Shown piece by piece: positions 7,685-14,855 of a stretch of DNA of 19,041 nt. A model generated the notes under the pieces. The model had not been told where the DNA came from. It saw only the letters and a program-made list of their open reading frames with translations, and did not search any database. Where the stretch lies: NCBI GenBank assembly GCA_034189065.1, contig JAXHVQ010000116.1, positions 1 to 19,041 on the forward strand. Reading direction: 5' to 3'. The stretch comes from FACHB-1406 sp034189065. Its GTDB lineage: Bacteria > Cyanobacteriota > Cyanobacteriia > Cyanobacteriales > Spirulinaceae. Each line of letters starts with the position of its first letter. Within the stretch, counting starts at the first letter, position 1. The translations under genes were made by a program, and so were the position numbers.

Positions 7685-7769
7685 TCGCGATCGCGCTTTT
7701 ACCGATCTGGCGAGATTTTCTGACGAGTGTTTGGAAACTCCCGTGCTTGTGGGGGTAAATTCGTAATTT
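7685..7769 (+). pseudogene. Duplicated 3' end of trmFO
   Basis: These 85 bases match 7095-7179, the end of trmFO including its TAA, at 77 of 85 positions, all eight differences being transitions. The reading frame is intact and ends in DECLETPVLVGVNS, against DECLKTPALVGANS in the full gene. There is no start codon or FAD domain, so it is a fragment. It marks the right edge of a 590-bp unit holding the terminator and the RHH gene. Confidence 0.85.
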
Positions 7770-7929
7770 CTCTGGCATTTTTGCGCCCCTACGAGATTAT
7801 ATCTTGGCTGGATTCGACAGGATTGCGATCGCCTTTTTCAACCGCTACTCAAAACGAAACGCGATCGCGCCCCCGATATTCGGAAGAAGTACAATACACA
7901 ACAGACTCACCCTCCGCGCGCGATCGCCC

Positions 7930-8289
7930 ATGACTCAAATTACTATCGACATTCCCGACGACCTCGCCCAAAGACTTCAACCGGTTCAATCGGTTCTAGC
8001 ACAAGTTCTAGAACTGGGTTTACGCGAATTCCAAACTCAACAGCGTCAATCGAATTTCCTCGACGAACAAGAAATTATTGCTCTGTTAGCCAGTCAGCCA
8101 ACTCCAGAACAAATTCTCGCAATTCGTCCCTCACCCGAATTGCAAGCTCGCTCGAGCGAACTTCTTGCCCAAAGCAAAATTGGCGCGCTTCCTGCTAAAG
8201 GCGAAGCCGAACTAGAACGATACCTCACTCTAGAACACTTAGTCCGTCTAGCCAAAACTCACGCTTTAGCCCAACTACAACCGCAATAA
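7930..8289 (+). CDS. Antitoxin-like small protein paired with an HNH nuclease
   Basis: This 119-residue protein has no assigned function. It opens with MTQITIDIPDDLAQRLQP, which reads like the strand and first helix of a ribbon-helix-helix or similar antitoxin domain, then VLAQVLELGLREF. The remainder is mostly helical and charged (EQILAIRPSPELQARSSELL, LEHLVRLAKTHALAQL). I recall similar proteins in many cyanobacteria, often close to HNH genes, but I cannot verify this here. I chose the ATG at 7930 since the longer open frame from 7804 reads HIP1-rich intergenic DNA. The stop TAA shares its last base with the ATG of the HNH gene, so the pair is co-translated. A TACAAT at 7890-7895 could be the -10 box. 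Confidence 0.7.
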   Translation: MTQITIDIPDDLAQRLQPVQSVLAQVLELGLREFQTQQRQSNFLDEQEIIALLASQPTPEQILAIRPSPELQARSSELLAQSKIGALPAKGEAELERYLTLEHLVRLAKTHALAQLQPQ

Positions 8290-8699
8290 TGACGACCTAT
8301 GTCCCAGCATCGCTGCGCCGACAGGTTATTAAACGTGCTGGCGGTCGATGCGAATATTGCCGTTATCCGCAAAGTGTTGCTCTCCTTGCCTTCGAGATGG
8401 AGCATATTATTGCTGAAAAACACGGCGGTCAAACGTCTCTAGAAAATCTTGCTTTAGCCTGTCCCTACTGCAATCGTGCCAAAGGAACCGATCTGGGTTC
8501 CATCGACCCAGAAACCGACCGATTAACCCCTTTTTTTAATCCGCGATCGCAAGAATGGAAAGACCATTTTAAGCTAGAAGAATCTGAAATTATTCCATTA
8601 ACGGCTGAAGGGAGAGTAACAGCTTTAATCCTTCAGTTTAACGAGCTGCAACGGTTACAAGAACGGCGACGGCTGCTAGCGGGGGGTCAATATTCCTAA
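8289..8699 (+). CDS. HNH endonuclease
   Basis: This 136-residue predicted metal-dependent DNase has a compact McrA-type HNH fold. It shows a zinc knuckle C21-x2-C24, the catalytic His39 in FEMEHIIAEKHGG, Asn53 in LENLALACPYCNRAKG, and the second CxxC pair Cys58/Cys61 with Asn62 in the place of the third HNH residue. The remaining 65 residues have no motif I know. There is no signal peptide. It begins on the last base of the preceding antitoxin-like gene, which suggests tight stoichiometry. It could be a free-standing defence or homing-type nuclease, or the toxic partner of the protein before it; the sequence cannot tell which. Confidence 0.85.
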   Translation: MTTYVPASLRRQVIKRAGGRCEYCRYPQSVALLAFEMEHIIAEKHGGQTSLENLALACPYCNRAKGTDLGSIDPETDRLTPFFNPRSQEWKDHFKLEESEIIPLTAEGRVTALILQFNELQRLQERRRLLAGGQYS

Positions 8700-8758
8700 T
8701 AGTTTGGAGGGCTGGATTTTAGAAGCATAACCTTTTATTGCGATCGCGTTTACACCAT

Positions 8759-8852
8759 AAAACGACACAAAAGTCAACCTCATCCAACAATCAGTCAGTT
8801 TCAACTGACTTGAGCTTTTAGCGGTGAACTTGAGTTCCGGGCGATGCTGCGG
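8759..8852. repeat. Double-hairpin repeat, copy 1
   Basis: This 94-bp unit is repeated at 8883-8976 with a few changes. It contains a perfect hairpin AGTCAGTT-TC-AACTGACT (8793-8810), the linker TGAGCTTTTAGC, and a second palindrome GAACT-TG-AGTTC. A third relative lies at 14693-14742. Confidence 0.85.
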
Positions 8853-8882
8853 ATGATTTTGCTTGTTGCGCGCGAGCAACAC

Positions 8883-8976
8883 AAAACGACACAAAAGTCA
8901 AGCTCATCCAAAAATTAGTCAGTTTTAACTGACTTAAACTTTTAGCGGTGAACTTGAGTTCCGGGCGATGCTGCGG
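8883..8976. repeat. Double-hairpin repeat, copy 2
   Basis: This is the direct repeat of 8759-8852 at an offset of 124 bp. The first stem, AGTCAGTT/AACTGACT, is kept while the loop changes from TC to TT and the linker begins TAAACTTTTAGC. The second palindrome GAACTTGAGTTC is identical. Confidence 0.85.
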
Positions 8977-9020
8977 GCGACACGAATTGCGGGCGACGCG
9001 AACTGCGGGCGATTTGAATG
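8973..9020. repeat. 16-bp tandem repeat, three units
   Basis: Units beginning GCGGGCGA and ending GAAT/GAACT occur at 8973, 8989 and 9005 with small changes, just beyond the stop of the penicillin-binding protein gene. Confidence 0.7.
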
Positions 9021-9053
9021 ACTCCCCCCGTCACCCCGTCAAGGAGTGTCAGC

Positions 9054-11582
9054 TTATTCCCCCGAACCCCCAGAATCCCCAGCAGGCTTAGGCGGCTTCG
9101 AGATTGCGGGCATGGGTGCGGGCGCTGGTGCGGGCGCTGCTGCCGGTGCGGGCGCTGGCGCTGGCGCGGGTGCGGGTGCGGGTGCCGGTGCCGAACTCCT
9201 TTGACGCGGGGGAGGCGAAGAAGACCCAGAAGAACGCGCAGGGGGGGAATAGTTTCTGCTGCCGCCGCCTGAAGATGAACGACTTCTGCTGCCGCCGCCC
9301 GAACTGCCCGAACTGCCCGAATTATAACTGCGCGATCGCCTCGTACTTCCAGACCCCCCAGAACTGCCCCCACTGCCCCCACTGGACCCAGAATAGGAAC
9401 GCTGTCTGCGAGACCTGCGCCTGGAACCCGAACCCGAACTCCCACCCGAACCTGACTCGGACTTGGGTTTGGGCCGTGCCTTATAATACTGCCGCTTGGG
9501 TTTAATGGGTTTGGCTTCAATAATTGCTTTGCGTCCTTCCACCTTATCGGGACGGTCGGGGAAATCCTCTTCGGGCAACCCTTCTGTCGCGTCGGACATA
9601 AACTCTCGCCAAATCGCTGCCGCCGAAGCGCTGCTTCCCCCAGTGGGCTTGTTGTCGTCATTTCCCAACCATACGCCCGCCACTAATTGAGGAATGTAGC
9701 CCACAAACCACAGGTCGCGCGAGTCGTCTGTGGTTCCGGTTTTCCCGGCGACGGGACGGTCGAGTTGGGCGGGAGTTCCCGTACCGTTGTTGACCACGCC
9801 GCGCAGCATCCAGGTCATAATTGCCGAGGAGTCTTCGTCTAGGGCTCTAACGGGTTCGGAGGTATTTTGATAAAGAATGTTGCCTTTGCCATCGACGATA
9901 CGCCGAATTCCCGTGGGTTGCCAATGAAGGCCTTCATTAGCTAAAGTCCCGTAGGCGCTTGTCAGTTCGAGCAAGTTGACCTCCGAGGAGCCCAACGCGA
10001 GGGAATAGGTTTGTTTGAGGGGAGATTCAAGGCCCATTTTTTTGGCGATCGCGATGGTTTGTCCCCAGCCAACCTGAATCAAAGTATTGACGGCGGGGAT
10101 GTTGCGCGATTGAATTAAGGCATCTCTTAGGGAAATCCAGCCCCGATAGTCGTTGTCGTAGTTTTTGGGCGTGTAGCCATCGACGACAAAGGGATCGTCG
10201 CGCAGTCCTCGAAAGGGGGAAAATCCGGCCGCGATCGCCGTCGAGTAAACAAAAGTCTTAAAAGTAGACCCGGGCTGTCGTTTGGCTTGGGTGGCGCGGT
10301 TAAATTGTCCGTTTTCCTCTTCGTCGTCGTAGTCTTTGCCCCCTACCATCGCGCGAATTTCCCCACTGCGGGGGTCGATGGCAACGAGGGCGGCTTGTTT
10401 GAAGTTTTGATAGCTGCCGTATTCTTCCACTGCTTTTTCGACGGCTTGTTCGGCTGTCCTTTGCCATGCGGGGTGGAGGGTGGTTTCGACCACAATTCCG
10501 CCTGCTTTTATTTGTTCGGCGGAGAGATACTCGGGTAGCTGTTTTTGAACGTAGTCGGTAAAGTAGGGGTTTCGCCGTTTGAGGCGTTTGGGTTTTTTGG
10601 GGCTGATGCGCACAGAGGAGGCGATCGCGTCTTCGGCTTCTTGGGGCGCAATCAATCCGGCTTCTGCCATGCGATCGAGAACGACGTTTCGCCGTTCTGT
10701 TGCCTTTTCCTTATTTTCGATGGGCGAGTAAATGCTGGGCGCGGGGGCAATTCCCGCAATGGTCGCCGCCTCTGCCGTTGTTAAATCCTGCACGGATTTG
10801 CCGAAATAAATCCACGCCGCATCTGCAACGCCGTAAGCGCCCGAGCCTAAGTAGACTAAATTTAGGTAATGTTCGAGAATTTCGTCTTTGGAATATTGAT
10901 TTTCTACCCGTTGAGCGAGGCGCACTTCGCGCAGTTTGCGCCAAACATGACGGTCTTGATTGAGGAAGACGATGCGTACCAACTGCTGAGTAATGGTGCT
11001 GCCTCCTTCTACCACATCGGCAGCCCGTACGTTGGCAAATAGGGCGCGTACAATTCCCCAATAGTCTACGCCGCCGTGGTCTTCAAAGCGTTGGTCTTCG
11101 ATGGCGATAAAGGCATCTTTTACCACTGGGGGAATGGAGTCGATGTCCAGTTCGTGGTGAGTGACCGGACCGATTTCTTGGAGCGTCGAACCGTCGGCTG
11201 CTTTAATGGTGACAGTGTTTTCTCGGGCAAAGGTTTCTAGCGCGCCTGCGGAGTCGGGCAGGCTATTTTCGAGTCGCTGTGCCGCTGTTAATAGCGCGAT
11301 CGCGCCCCCTGTTGCGCTGACTCCGAACCAGAACCAAAACCGACGCGCAATGCCCTTCTTGCCTGCGACAAAGGCCGCAGAGGACCGCAGGCGACGCGCT
11401 GCAATTTGATAGGGTTTGGGTGGGGTCTCGCCCTTTTTTTCGGCTTCGGACGAAGGGATAGCCTCGTTCGGGGGCGTTTCGAGTTCGCCTTGAGGTTGCT
11501 GGGGCGAAATTGCAGCTTCTTCAGAGGCTAAGGGAGTAGAGGGACTACTCTGACGATTGGGTTTGCCGATAAATTTTGTCAC
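9054..11582 (-). CDS. Class A penicillin-binding protein (GT51 transglycosylase plus transpeptidase)
   Basis: This 842-residue membrane-anchored enzyme polymerises and cross-links peptidoglycan. A cytoplasmic N-terminus (1-80, rich in P, E and S) precedes one membrane segment at about 82-103. The GT51 domain has IEDQRFEDHGG (catalytic Glu162), GGSTITQQLVR (193-203), RKLREVRLAQRVE and EILEHYLNLVYLGSGAYG. The transpeptidase has all three motifs: S439-T-F-K442, S492-R-N494 and K614-TGT. After about residue 690 comes a low-complexity tail of some 150 residues, first Ser/Gly/Arg-rich and then an Ala-Pro repeat. It is a PBP1A-type protein (mrcA/ponA-like). The start is GTG at 11582, supported by AAGGAG five bases upstream. 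The gene is monocistronic. Confidence 0.95.
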   Translation of the reverse strand: MTKFIGKPNRQSSPSTPLASEEAAISPQQPQGELETPPNEAIPSSEAEKKGETPPKPYQIAARRLRSSAAFVAGKKGIARRFWFWFGVSATGGAIALLTAAQRLENSLPDSAGALETFARENTVTIKAADGSTLQEIGPVTHHELDIDSIPPVVKDAFIAIEDQRFEDHGGVDYWGIVRALFANVRAADVVEGGSTITQQLVRIVFLNQDRHVWRKLREVRLAQRVENQYSKDEILEHYLNLVYLGSGAYGVADAAWIYFGKSVQDLTTAEAATIAGIAPAPSIYSPIENKEKATERRNVVLDRMAEAGLIAPQEAEDAIASSVRISPKKPKRLKRRNPYFTDYVQKQLPEYLSAEQIKAGGIVVETTLHPAWQRTAEQAVEKAVEEYGSYQNFKQAALVAIDPRSGEIRAMVGGKDYDDEEENGQFNRATQAKRQPGSTFKTFVYSTAIAAGFSPFRGLRDDPFVVDGYTPKNYDNDYRGWISLRDALIQSRNIPAVNTLIQVGWGQTIAIAKKMGLESPLKQTYSLALGSSEVNLLELTSAYGTLANEGLHWQPTGIRRIVDGKGNILYQNTSEPVRALDEDSSAIMTWMLRGVVNNGTGTPAQLDRPVAGKTGTTDDSRDLWFVGYIPQLVAGVWLGNDDNKPTGGSSASAAAIWREFMSDATEGLPEEDFPDRPDKVEGRKAIIEAKPIKPKRQYYKARPKPKSESGSGGSSGSGSRRRSRRQRSYSGSSGGSGGSSGGSGSTRRSRSYNSGSSGSSGGGSRSRSSSGGGSRNYSPPARSSGSSSPPPRQRSSAPAPAPAPAPAPAPAPAAAPAPAPAPMPAISKPPKPAGDSGGSGE
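9106..9192. repeat. Hexanucleotide repeat coding for an Ala-Pro tract
   Basis: Imperfect six-base units (GGTGCG, GGCGCT and similar on the plus strand) encode the Ala-Pro run near the C-terminus of the penicillin-binding protein. Such tracts change length by slippage. They also produce false GC-rich open frames on both strands. Confidence 0.8.
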
Positions 11583-11587
11583 GCCGA

Positions 11588-11593
11588 CTCCTT
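11588..11593 (-). promoter_or_regulatory. Ribosome-binding site fixing the GTG start of the PBP gene
   Basis: AAGGAG on the minus strand lies five bases before the GTG at 11582. It is a strong Shine-Dalgarno match and decides this non-ATG start. Confidence 0.75.
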
Positions 11594-11925
11594 AGTTGAA
11601 CATTAAGAATGGCCTGGTTTTTACCCCTAGACGCACCACTTGATTAGTTTGACACGAAAGTGTTCCATCGGTTGCGGGTTTTCACTCGTAGGCGATTTGA
11701 GAGAGAACTCGCCCTTGTTCTTGTTTATTGTAGGTCTTTGGTTGAGTTTCAGGGCAAGGTTAGCTTAAGTTTTTCTTTCAACCTACATTCAGTACTGCAA
11801 AATGTATTACAAGAGCGCCGACCACTGGCACTGTAGTATTCGTACTTAAGTAAAGTTACGGCAAGGGAGGCTAAAGTTCAGCCCACTCAACATCAAGCAG
11901 GTCGCCTTATTTGAGCGAAGTCAGA

Positions 11926-11931
11926 TATAAT
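11926..11931 (+). promoter_or_regulatory. Consensus -10 box
   Basis: An exact TATAAT sits 27 bases before a terminator hairpin. I find no matching -35 box. Any transcript from here would meet the terminator after about 20 bases. Confidence 0.35.
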
Positions 11932-11957
11932 CAAACTTAGTTACTTCTAAAAGATAT

Positions 11958-11989
11958 GCTCCCATTTTACCAAATTGGGAGCTTTTTTT
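11958..11989 (+). terminator. Intrinsic terminator before the MscS-type gene
   Basis: GCTCCCA (11958-11964) pairs with TGGGAGC (11976-11982), and seven Ts follow directly. The plus strand upstream has no gene, so this either ends an unseen RNA or acts as an attenuator for the channel gene. It also argues against the longer start of that gene at 11956, whose first codons would be the hairpin itself. Confidence 0.85.
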
Positions 11990-12033
11990 GGAAAAAGTTC
12001 CTATTATTCGGTACTTCTACTCTTAAAGCAATC

Positions 12034-13614
12034 ATGAATACGTTAATCATCTTAGCTGAAGTCAGTATTGTCATAATTATTTTCTCTAGCTTGATTTGGC
12101 TTGTGAGTAAGTTATTCAAGCTAGCGATTCAATACCCACTATTTAATATCAGTGCTCAACGAATCAAAATCCTGCATCGGGACATCACAGGATTATTGCT
12201 ACTCACAGGCTTGGTGCTGTGCCTTGGGGTTATTGGTGTTAATGGTTTCCTGATCTATCAAGGTAGAAATCTACAAAACTATACCCTATCCCTGATTAAG
12301 CTGATCCCACCCGGATTTTGGCTAAGACTTGCCGTTGGCATTGCCCAAAGTATTGGTGCAGTAATTTTAACGGCGATCGCTCTAGCCTTGCTCGAATATT
12401 GTCTCAAACTCGCTAACACTCGTGCCAAAAATATAGATAGCAGTACTAAAGATGATGAAAGTATTGATGCTTTTTTTACCGCACTTTTTAAAAGAATAAA
12501 ATGGGGGAGTCGGCTGTGGATAATCGGTTGCTGTACTCTGTTTTTAAATTTACCCGCTGTAGTTTCTGAGTATCTTTTTGTTGTACTACGAATCTATTTG
12601 ACCGTTGCCGTTGGATTACTTATCATTAAAGCAGCCGCCGCGATCGTGGATATCCTAGATGTGCTCAGCACTAGATACTCCAGCCCTGATAACCTATTAA
12701 GATTTTACGATCGCTTACGCCACCTCATCCCCTTTTTGAAGCGGTGTTTGGAATTGGTTCTCTACGCCTGCATCGCTACACTGATAACTCGGCAGATTGA
12801 CATTATCGCCAACCTATCGGATTTTTGGCTGCGAATTATAAAAATCATTACTCTGATCTTTTTGAGCCGAGTGTTTTACGATTTGGTTTATTTCCTAACT
12901 GAAGAATTAGTTTTTAAAGAGAAAAATCTAACCGAGAGGCAAAAAGTCAGACGTTTAACGCTGATGCCACTGTTTCGCAGTATATTGCAATACTCCATTT
13001 ATTTCACCGTTGGGATTTTTATTCTCTATACTCTCGATATCGATCCAACTCCTATCCTAGCGGGTGCGGGTATTATTGGTCTAGCAGTAGGGCTTGGTGC
13101 CCAAGAACTGATTAACGATATTGTTTGTGGCTTCTTTATTCTATTTGAAAACTACTATTTAGTGGGAGATTATATTGAAGCCGGGAAAGCTGAAGATAAA
13201 GTAGTCGAGGGGACTGTGGAGGCGATCGAACTGAGAACCACCCGCCTCAGACATCCCAATGGTCAATTACAGATTATTCGCAACGGCGCGATTGGTTCAG
13301 TGATGAATTACTCCAAAGAATATACTTTTGCTGTTGTAGAAGTTGGTGTACCTTATGATGCCAACTTAGCCCATATCTATCAAGTTGTTGAGGGGCTAGG
13401 AAAGAAGCTACTCGCCAATTATCCGGATGTCCTCGAACCCACACAAATAGAGGGTGTGGAAAGTCTAGGGGAGTCTAACTTGTTGCTGCGGACATTAACC
13501 AAGGTAAAGCCAGGAAAGCATCTTCAAATCCAGCGCTTACTGCGGCAGATGTTTATGGACACCTTGCGCGAAGAAGGTATTCTATTGCCTTCTCTGATTA
13601 AAAATGAAGAATAA
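12034..13614 (+). CDS. MscS-family mechanosensitive ion channel
   Basis: This 526-residue inner-membrane channel is predicted to open under membrane tension and release small osmolytes on hypo-osmotic shock. Several extra N-terminal membrane helices (first at about 5-25, then LLLLTGLVLCLGVIGV and later ones) precede the MscS core. The pore helix at about 343-365 has the Gly/Ala pattern AGAGIIGLAVGLGAQELIND. It is followed by the beta domain (YYLVGDYIEAG, EGTVEAIELRTTRLRHPNGQ, IRNGAIGSVMNYSKE) and the alpha/beta C-terminal domain. At more than 500 residues it is a large MscS homologue, like those called MscS-like or YnaI/MscM types. I chose the ATG at 12034 because the alternative at 11956 would translate a terminator hairpin. 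The gene has only one HIP1 octamer and more A+T than its neighbours, possibly a sign of different history. It is monocistronic. Confidence 0.92.
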   Translation: MNTLIILAEVSIVIIIFSSLIWLVSKLFKLAIQYPLFNISAQRIKILHRDITGLLLLTGLVLCLGVIGVNGFLIYQGRNLQNYTLSLIKLIPPGFWLRLAVGIAQSIGAVILTAIALALLEYCLKLANTRAKNIDSSTKDDESIDAFFTALFKRIKWGSRLWIIGCCTLFLNLPAVVSEYLFVVLRIYLTVAVGLLIIKAAAAIVDILDVLSTRYSSPDNLLRFYDRLRHLIPFLKRCLELVLYACIATLITRQIDIIANLSDFWLRIIKIITLIFLSRVFYDLVYFLTEELVFKEKNLTERQKVRRLTLMPLFRSILQYSIYFTVGIFILYTLDIDPTPILAGAGIIGLAVGLGAQELINDIVCGFFILFENYYLVGDYIEAGKAEDKVVEGTVEAIELRTTRLRHPNGQLQIIRNGAIGSVMNYSKEYTFAVVEVGVPYDANLAHIYQVVEGLGKKLLANYPDVLEPTQIEGVESLGESNLLLRTLTKVKPGKHLQIQRLLRQMFMDTLREEGILLPSLIKNEE

Positions 13615-13715
13615 TTTATAGGCGCATCTCTCTTGCCAGAGTATTTTTCGCTCTAGGTCGCGTCGATCTTGCTTCTGAGAACTGCCTGTATGCGAGCTGA
13701 GTATTGCTTTCGAGT

Positions 13716-14603
13716 CTACTGTTGAGAACGCCAAGCTAACAGTTGAAAATAGACTAAAACTAGCGCGATCGCGAGCAAAATTGTGGCGGCGGCTGCTGCA
13801 TAGCCGAAATCGAAAAAACCAAAGGCTTGTTGGTAGATGTAATAGACTAAAAGATTGGTTGAATTTAACGGTCCGCCGCCGGTAATAACATACACTTGCT
13901 CGAAACTGCGCAGCGTAAAAATCGCCGTTGTTATCGTCGCAAAAACCAGCGTCGGACGCAATCCCGGCAAGGTAATGTACCAAAATTGCGCCCATCCATT
14001 AGCCCCATCCAACTCTGCCGCCTCGTAGCGCGACTGGGGAATAGCTTGCAATCCAGCTAAGAATACGACCATATTAAAACCCAATTGTTTCCAGGTACTT
14101 AATAAAATCAGAACTGGCATTGCCCAAACCGGACTGCTTAGCCAAGGAATGGCATCAAATCCTACCGCTTCTAACCCAGCATTCACAGGTCCGGTTTCTT
14201 GAAAAAGCCAGCGAAACCCCAATCCCACGGCTACCATTGAGGTAATTGAAGGAATAAAATAAGCCGAGCGTAAAAGTCCTCGAAACGCAACAGATCGAGC
14301 GAGCAATACGGCTAAACCGAGAGGAATGACTAAGCTAGGAATGACAGTTGCGACAGTAAAGTAAACTGTATTGCCAATCACTTGCCAAAAGTCTGGGTCT
14401 GCGAGCAAACGACGGTAGTTGAGCAATCCACTCCAGCGGATTCCCTCTTGGGTGAAACTGCCGCTGGTAAAGCTTAAAGCGAGTAAATATAGAATGGGGA
14501 AGAATAGAAAGATTCCGAGTAATAAAAATGCGGGCGAGAGGAAAGTCCACGCTGCAATCGGGTCTCGGTCTAACCACGCTATTTGTTGTTTTTTGTTCAT
14601 CAT
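13716..14603 (-). CDS. Carbohydrate ABC transporter permease (MalF/UgpA type, CUT1)
   Basis: This integral membrane subunit of a binding-protein-dependent sugar importer has about 295 residues. Six hydrophobic segments are seen, starting with WTFLSPAFLLLGIFLFFPIL. The cytoplasmic EAA loop that docks the ATPase is clear: YEAAELDGANGWAQFWYITLP. The C-terminal FTLRSFEQVYVITGGGP is typical of MalF-like permeases. The substrate cannot be read; glucosylglycerol/trehalose-type or other sugar systems are possible in cyanobacteria. The second permease, the ATPase and the binding protein are not in this window. I chose the ATG at 14603 (or 14600) because the alternative at 14624 lies inside a heptamer repeat. 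No ribosome-binding site is evident at any of the three. Confidence 0.88.
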   Translation of the reverse strand: MMNKKQQIAWLDRDPIAAWTFLSPAFLLLGIFLFFPILYLLALSFTSGSFTQEGIRWSGLLNYRRLLADPDFWQVIGNTVYFTVATVIPSLVIPLGLAVLLARSVAFRGLLRSAYFIPSITSMVAVGLGFRWLFQETGPVNAGLEAVGFDAIPWLSSPVWAMPVLILLSTWKQLGFNMVVFLAGLQAIPQSRYEAAELDGANGWAQFWYITLPGLRPTLVFATITTAIFTLRSFEQVYVITGGGPLNSTNLLVYYIYQQAFGFFDFGYAAAAATILLAIALVLVYFQLLAWRSQQ

Positions 14604-14659
14604 TGGCTGTTGGTTATTGGTCATTAGTCATTGGTCTTTCGTCCTTGGTCATCGATCTT
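14604..14659. repeat. Eight degenerate heptamers (consensus TGGTCAT)
   Basis: Read in sevens from 14604 the sequence is TGGCTGT, TGGTTAT, TGGTCAT, TAGTCAT, TGGTCTT, TCGTCCT, TGGTCAT, CGATCTT. The array ends against the start codon of the permease gene, so it forms that gene's 5' leader or upstream region. Confidence 0.75.
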
Positions 14660-14661
14660 AG

Positions 14662-14682
14662 AACCTAAAACCTAAAACCTAG
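14662..14682. repeat. Heptanucleotide tandem repeat
   Basis: AACCTAA is repeated three times (last base G in the third), two bases beyond the preceding heptamer array and with an unrelated unit. Confidence 0.8.
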
Positions 14683-14692
14683 TTTCAGATTC

Positions 14693-14742
14693 TTAACCCG
14701 TTTCAACGGGTTTGAGCTATTAGCCATGAACTTTAGTTCTTG
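14693..14742. repeat. Double-hairpin repeat, copy 3 (different first stem)
   Basis: AACCCGTT-TC-AACGGGTT is followed by TGAGCTATTAGC and GAACT-TT-AGTTC. Layout and linker match the copies at 8759 and 8883, but the first stem has changed on both sides so that pairing is kept. A degenerate fourth copy may start near 14760 (AGTCAGTTAACT, then TAGCTTTTAGG). Confidence 0.8.
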
Positions 14743-14855
14743 ACGGACAGTCGAACTTAAAAAGTCAGTTAACTCTAGCTTTTAGGAATATCAAGAAGTA
14801 ACGGCACAAATTTAATGCAGTGAAAAATTATACCCGATCTCTCATAACCCAGCAC

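Larger units (their letters stand above)
8700..9053. other. Repeat-filled region between convergent genes
   Basis: These 354 bases separate the HNH gene (+) from the penicillin-binding protein gene (-). They hold two copies of a 94-bp repeat and a 16-bp tandem array. I see no gene and no terminator with a T-run. Confidence 0.7.
11583..12033. other. Divergent intergenic region with an orphan terminator
   Basis: These 451 bases separate the penicillin-binding protein gene (-) from the MscS-type gene (+). They hold the PBP ribosome-binding site, a TATAAT at 11926-11931 and a strong plus-strand terminator at 11958-11989. No tRNA or protein gene is recognisable, so what the terminator ends is unclear. 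Confidence 0.6.

Noticed and set aside
7727..7933. Open frame of 68 codons over the trmFO fragment
   Set aside because: It is out of frame with the trmFO tail and reads into HIP1-rich intergenic DNA; no ribosome-binding site.
8759..8976. CRISPR array
   Set aside because: Only two direct copies of 94 bp with a 30-bp gap, no regular spacer series and no cas genes.
8942..9661. 239-codon minus-strand frame and 84- and 133-codon plus-strand frames over the PBP tail
   Set aside because: These are by-products of the GC-rich hexamer repeats; the compositions (runs of R, H, C, P) are artefacts.
11583..11955. tRNA or known riboswitch ahead of the orphan terminator
   Set aside because: No T-loop GGTTCGA-like motif or cloverleaf is visible, and no riboswitch consensus that I recognise.
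11956..12033. Longer start for the MscS-type gene
   Set aside because: The added 26 codons translate a terminator hairpin and its T-run; the ATG at 12034 is more sensible.
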